60,706 nucleotides of DNA from Bimuria novae-zelandiae CBS 107.79 (lineage: Eukaryota; Ascomycota; Dothideomycetes; Pleosporales; Didymosphaeriaceae), in contig ML976668.1 in assembly GCA_010015655.1 (NCBI GenBank), positions 669,135-729,840 on the forward strand, in the 5' to 3' direction. A program made the translations under genes and the position numbers. Shown here one piece after another: positions 56,963-60,706 of the stretch (positions are counted from its first letter, which is position 1; every line of letters begins with the position of its first letter). The notes below the pieces were generated by a model, which worked only from the letters and a program-made list of their open reading frames with translations, was not told where the DNA came from and made no database searches.

Positions 56963-58003
56963 ATGCCATTTTGTTGCAGGACGTGCGACTATCGAGAGCA
57001 TGCAGTCCAGACAGTCTCTAGCACGAGACAACCACTTGAGGTCTGTCTGATCACGTTAGATTTCAAGACTCCGGTTACTACTACGAATGGGTCTGCATAT
57101 GTGGCTCTTAATACCTTGCTGAACAACATCACCGACGCACCCGAAACTACATCTCGTCCAACAACGTTTACTTCCTGGTCGCCATGCCTTTCTAACTCGA
57201 ACATAGCCGCTATCCTCACAACAGTAAGCAAAACTTGCAGAAATGGGTCGTCGCAGGTGTTCGAAACCATACTCGGGCACCTGTCAGCGCCTCCAAACGT
57301 TCGACATGTCTATCTTGACTACTCGATCATGTCTCTCGCCGCCTCGTCCCCCGAGCAAAGGATATCATGCGATATCATAATAGTCCAAGCGCCAAATCCC
57401 GGCGTCGCCAGTGTGGTCGGAAAGCGCTTCGGCTGGGATCCAGCAAGTTCTGCACTTTCTGCTCGATCGGGCGTTGGTGGTCCAGCAGCGTTCAGCAAGC
57501 CGGGAGATCTTGTTCACGACTTCTGGGCGTGGGCTGAATTACATCCGGGGGCTACGATGTCTTCATCTAGTTCAATCGGAAGTGGATACGAAAGCTCCGA
57601 TAGCAGACCAGCCTTGATGAGCACGAATACGGACGAAAAGAACATGTCTTTATTCTATACGGAGGATGAAGAGCGGACGAGCACGGAGGATGAGACACTA
57701 ATCATGATATTCCAGTGGAGAAGTCGCGTCGATGCTGATAGATTCAAGCACCCACTGCAAAAGAGTTATGGCCAAAATGGGCAGGAGGTCAGCAATGACC
57801 TTTGGGATCGACACGTTGCGCACCCCGTACGTCAGCTCGAAGGCATCGGCGCAAAAACGGAGATGTTGAAGCTGGAATTGAGAGGTATGGAGCCGAGGAT
57901 AGACGTGGGTAAAGCCGCGGCTCGGGGGCGTAGCGGGGGCCGAAGGTTCAGCACCATGGCTACCGGTTTTGGCGAGAAGGTTAGCGGATTGTGGGGTCGA
58001 TAA
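56963..58003 (+). CDS. Hypothetical protein, 346 residues
   Basis: The long open frame starts M-P-F-C-C-R-T-C-D-Y and is normal in codon use. Residues about 27-180 look like a globular alpha/beta fold (L-E-V-C-L-I-T-L-D-F-K-T, V-R-H-V-Y-L-D-Y-S-I-M, C-D-I-I-I-V-Q-A-P-N-P-G). The middle (190-240) is Ser/Asp/Glu-rich and disordered. A second segment then follows (L-I-M-I-F-Q-W-R-S-R-V-D-A-D-R-F-K) with a basic C-terminus. The two beta/helix segments resemble ABM/EthD-type ferredoxin-like halves, but this is only impression. The 5' end is uncertain, since an acceptor-like ttgcag at 56975-56980 could mark an upstream exon. Confidence 0.6.
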   Translation: MPFCCRTCDYREHAVQTVSSTRQPLEVCLITLDFKTPVTTTNGSAYVALNTLLNNITDAPETTSRPTTFTSWSPCLSNSNIAAILTTVSKTCRNGSSQVFETILGHLSAPPNVRHVYLDYSIMSLAASSPEQRISCDIIIVQAPNPGVASVVGKRFGWDPASSALSARSGVGGPAAFSKPGDLVHDFWAWAELHPGATMSSSSSIGSGYESSDSRPALMSTNTDEKNMSLFYTEDEERTSTEDETLIMIFQWRSRVDADRFKHPLQKSYGQNGQEVSNDLWDRHVAHPVRQLEGIGAKTEMLKLELRGMEPRIDVGKAAARGRSGGRRFSTMATGFGEKVSGLWGR

Positions 58004-59213
58004 ATCCACCATCGGTACTATCGAATCGAGGATGAAGGCAGGAGTAAACCACGGCGGAATAATGACCGAGTCGAAGGGGGCAAGAGTCAATAGTCGGCGT
58101 GCCCGCATTGTATGGCGCAACTGGCGGCCTTGCAGACATAAGGACACCGAAAGGGGAGGTAATCCTGAAAGAATATTGACATTTCACAAGTTTGAGCTAC
58201 ACCCCACATAACGACCTAATGAAGCAACTGTGGCTAACGGCTGATCAACGCCGTTCAACGGCGCGTTCATCATCACAACCCGACCAGGTACTCGGATCCA
58301 AGCCTCGGAGCTCCCATTTCATGGGGGCCTGATACACACTCAGTGAATTGAGTATAGACCGATTAGGCGTGCACGGGGTCAGCGGTACAGGCGTTAGACC
58401 ACCCTGAAAGGTGGTACCGGTGTTCTGCGTAGGGACGTCACCCTTCTAAGCACCCTACGACCCCACTCCCACTCACAGCCACTCCACGAAAATCCCTGCA
58501 CTTTGATTGCTCCATTTGTATAAAAAAGGCTTCATGTGTGCGAATCAGATCGATTCTTTTGCAAAATTGTGCGCATAAGACGCCATGGAAGTGCGTGAAG
58601 TCCGTCGCGCTTTGACCGATTTGATGGCACAGTGCCGTTGAGGAGGGCCTAATCATGATCTCGGGAGTGAATCAGCCTCGTAGATTCATCTCCCAGCGAT
58701 GCAAGACACTTGCTGTAAAGCCACCGCTCTGGCTTGCTCACGCGCAATCTCCGCGCCTCTTTCCCTCGGCATCGAGTTGTGTTCCTGGCGGAGGCTCTGC
58801 GCTGGCACTTGGTCCACCTCAATCGAGTGCCTCTAGCGAGGAGCCGCATTAGCGGATCAGCGCCGCAGCCACCGGGGCCGGCTGTATCGCTGACTCCGAT
58901 CATCCCACGTCCAATTGCATCAATAGATCCTCCATGCGCCACAGACGCCGTGCGCAGACCAGACAGGCATGCGCTCAGATAGGGCGAGCGTAGAGACAGT
59001 AAGGCTTGCATTGCGAAAGGGTGCGGAACCGACCGAGCCGGATGGATCACCACCACCTTAGCATGACTCTGAGCCCCCAATGCTACCCAGCTCACGGGGG
59101 CATACACGTAGTAAATGTGGGCGTCGTGTGCCTAGTATATATGAGTTGTGGGCCGCAAACTGAGGTGTCGGTATAGGAAGGTTGGCATAGGTTCGCCTTG
59201 AATCACGGTCGAG
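58004..59213. other. 1.2 kb gap, no supported gene
   Basis: The frames here are short and lack domains. Close to its right edge lies the promoter of the next gene. Confidence 0.45.
59133..59142 (+). promoter_or_regulatory. TATA-like box
   Basis: The word agtatatatg lies about 75 bp upstream of the ATG at 59214, a normal position for a fungal core promoter. Confidence 0.4.
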
Positions 59214-60322
59214 ATGACGAACTATTCTTACTCTTATTCGTACGAAGCCGCCGTGAATCCATACGCTAATGCTCAATGTGGCAATACTTCACCAACTAGA
59301 ACCCATGCAAGGACCTCTATCTCTCGAAGAGCATCGACACAGAAAGAAGTCAAGCGAGTTGATGAGGCCGACCTGGCTTTGGGTCGAGTCTTCTGGCTTC
59401 CGCCTAAAGAAGAATTACCGCCGAGAGCAGTGCGTCGAGCACATGGGAAAGGTGCAGTCGAAGAAGGCATATACAACCATCCTGTAGTTGTCGTCTCTCG
59501 ACCAGAAGAAGAGCCACAAACTATACACTTCCACATCGTAAGTCGGCCCCTTTCGATCTAGCATGCAAAACCTTACTCACCGATAATCAGGTTACATCTT
59601 TCCAAGGCAAACGCCTCCATGAGATATACTCCAAGGATAATGAATTTCACGCTTCGAGGCGCTCTTGGTACCTTCCCATATCACCTTCTCCAATTCACCC
59701 AGATGCCACTTCCAAGAAGATGCAAAAGCGCTTTCCAACCCTGGAACTACAGCACGGCGCAACGTTACGGTGGGACTCATACGTCAACATCCGACACGTC
59801 TACAAGATAGACTGGGCGCTACTAAGACCGTATGCGAATCCAGAAACCCCACATATCCAGACATTTCGCTTCGACCGTGAGTCCTGCGATAAGATGCTAG
59901 CCAAAACCAAAATCCTCACAAACTACGAGCCTGGCCCTCAACACCAGGTTCACATTCGCGCTCTATATCCCGGGCGTGCAATGTCATCGCCGCTGCCGCT
60001 GCGCATCCCAGAGACACCCGTACGTCCGCACGTGCAAACGTCGAGTCCAAGGAGCCAGGGCTACAGCGAGCGCTCGCCTTTGGTGTATTCGCCTAAGTCA
60101 TTCTCAGATGAAGGGAGCGTGGTCGGGTCAGAGTACTCTGGGCTCTCTCCGATCCTGCAGTCGGATTTTGGCGGACTTCGAACTGAGGATGCGACGAGTA
60201 TTCCGGTGCCTAGAAAGAAGCCGCCAGACGGAAAGTTAACGAGAATTTGGAGATTCGTAATGTGGATTTTGAAGTGGCCATTGGGATTATTGGGGACGTT
60301 ACGAGAGAGGTTCAGAAAGTGA
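59214..60322 (+). CDS. Hypothetical protein with hydrophobic tail, 2 exons
   Basis: Exons are 59214-59537 and 59591-60322; the 53 bp intron has GTAAGT..CAG ends. The product has 351 residues. The N-terminus is Tyr/Ser-rich. From about residue 54 there is a beta-rich domain (L-G-R-V-F-W-L-P-P, N-H-P-V-V-V-V-S-R-P, then I-H-F-H-I-V-T-S-F across the intron) that reminds me of PemK/MazF-like folds. It continues to about residue 210 (D-S-Y-V-N-I-R-H-V-Y-K-I-D-W). The linker (230-320) is Ser/Pro-rich. The end, W-R-F-V-M-W-I-L-K-W-P-L-G-L-L-G, is a hydrophobic segment 4-5 residues before the basic terminus, a possible tail anchor. Function unknown; the fold comparison is inference. Confidence 0.65.
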
Positions 60323-60539
60323 TAGTATTGTTAATGCGGAGCGGAGTTACTACGGCCCCATTATTCCGACTAGTCCGTTGAGGACTAACGTGTCCGTGCA
60401 CCCAATGCACGGATTCAGCCAATGCACGCCGAACACCATAAACGCTCTATTAGAAATAAGGCTGCAGAACCACCCACAAACAATATTATTATAAGATTTT
60501 CTACTAGGATAGTAAATCGATAGCTGCGATTCATTTGCA
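60323..60539. other. Possible terminal region of a transposon running off the window
   Basis: Near 60351-60400 there is TA followed by cggccccattattccgact and a perfect hairpin (tagtcc gttga ggacta). Further on the DNA turns AT-rich with repeated aatgcac words (60399-60427). It precedes a transposase-like tail, but the other end is outside the window. Confidence 0.35.
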
Positions 60540-60706
60540 CTATTTAAATCTATCTAGAAGCTTGACGTCGCGGCCGCTCCGTGTGGATTTGGTTGGGGCA
60601 GCAGATGCGCCCTTTGAGGCCTCCCCAACATCCGTAGCATCAACAACACGTTTCTGACGCTTTCTGCTCTGTGGAGATGGCTGAGAAGCTTTTCTCTTAC
60701 TCCTTT
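60540..60706 (-). CDS. C-terminal end of a transposase-like protein (partial)
   Basis: A minus-strand frame is open from the window edge for 55 codons to TAG at 60540-60542. It is Ser/Arg/Lys-rich (S-P-Q-S-R-K-R-Q-K-R, a possible nuclear signal) and ends T-R-S-G-R-D-V-K-L-L-D-R-F-K. Such R-S-G-R tails occur at the C-termini of fungal pogo-like transposases, but no catalytic domain is visible here. It could equally be the end of a host gene. Confidence 0.4.
   Translation of the reverse strand, partial: RSKRKASQPSPQSRKRQKRVVDATDVGEASKGASAAPTKSTRSGRDVKLLDRFK

Overview
The window looks like nuclear DNA of a filamentous ascomycete (Pezizomycotina; a Dothideomycete is my guess, not shown). Genes carry short 44-66 bp introns with GT..AG ends. 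GC-balanced gene islands alternate with AT-rich, stop-riddled transposon blocks that keep CpG but have lost most CpA/TpG, as expected from RIP (repeat-induced point mutation).

Layout. 1-6080: a membrane-protein gene split by a 5.0 kb hAT transposon (693-5717, 8-bp target duplication) that carries a nested, RIP-mutated Fot1/pogo-type element. 6316-7818: a DMT/EamA transporter. 8430-16200: a RIP graveyard with a Fot1-type transposase relic, an LTR, a Ty3/gypsy pol relic and a younger solo LTR inside it. 16250-17400: an unexplained array of diverged repeat units. 17702-30941: a housekeeping island, all on the minus strand: TCP11/SOK1-like protein, choline-phosphate cytidylyltransferase, the Fe-S assembly WD40 protein CIA1, and an MHYT-domain membrane sensor. 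32876-35192: a second hAT element with intact ends and a dead transposase. 35525-43385: a hypothetical gene sharing a 166 bp divergent promoter with a mitochondrial acyl-CoA thioesterase, a 74-residue Cys-rich protein and ALA dehydratase (haem synthesis). 44721-51247: a CRIB-like hypothetical, a fungal rhodopsin/PTH11-like receptor, an EthD-like protein and a membrane protein with an in-frame TAG. 51887-55206: a secreted PLC-like phosphodiesterase gene cut by a 1927 bp Fot1-like transposon. 56963-60322: two hypothetical genes. The right edge probably enters another transposon.

No gene cluster or operon is seen. The genes are independent functions (phosphatidylcholine synthesis, cytosolic Fe-S assembly, haem synthesis, acyl-CoA turnover, membrane sensing). 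The most informative feature is the transposon record: four insertions have exact target duplications, two of them split genes whose reading frames rejoin perfectly, and RIP stops within the hAT1 transposase frame, leaving its C-terminal half intact. No RNA genes, CRISPR arrays or tRNAs were recognised by eye.
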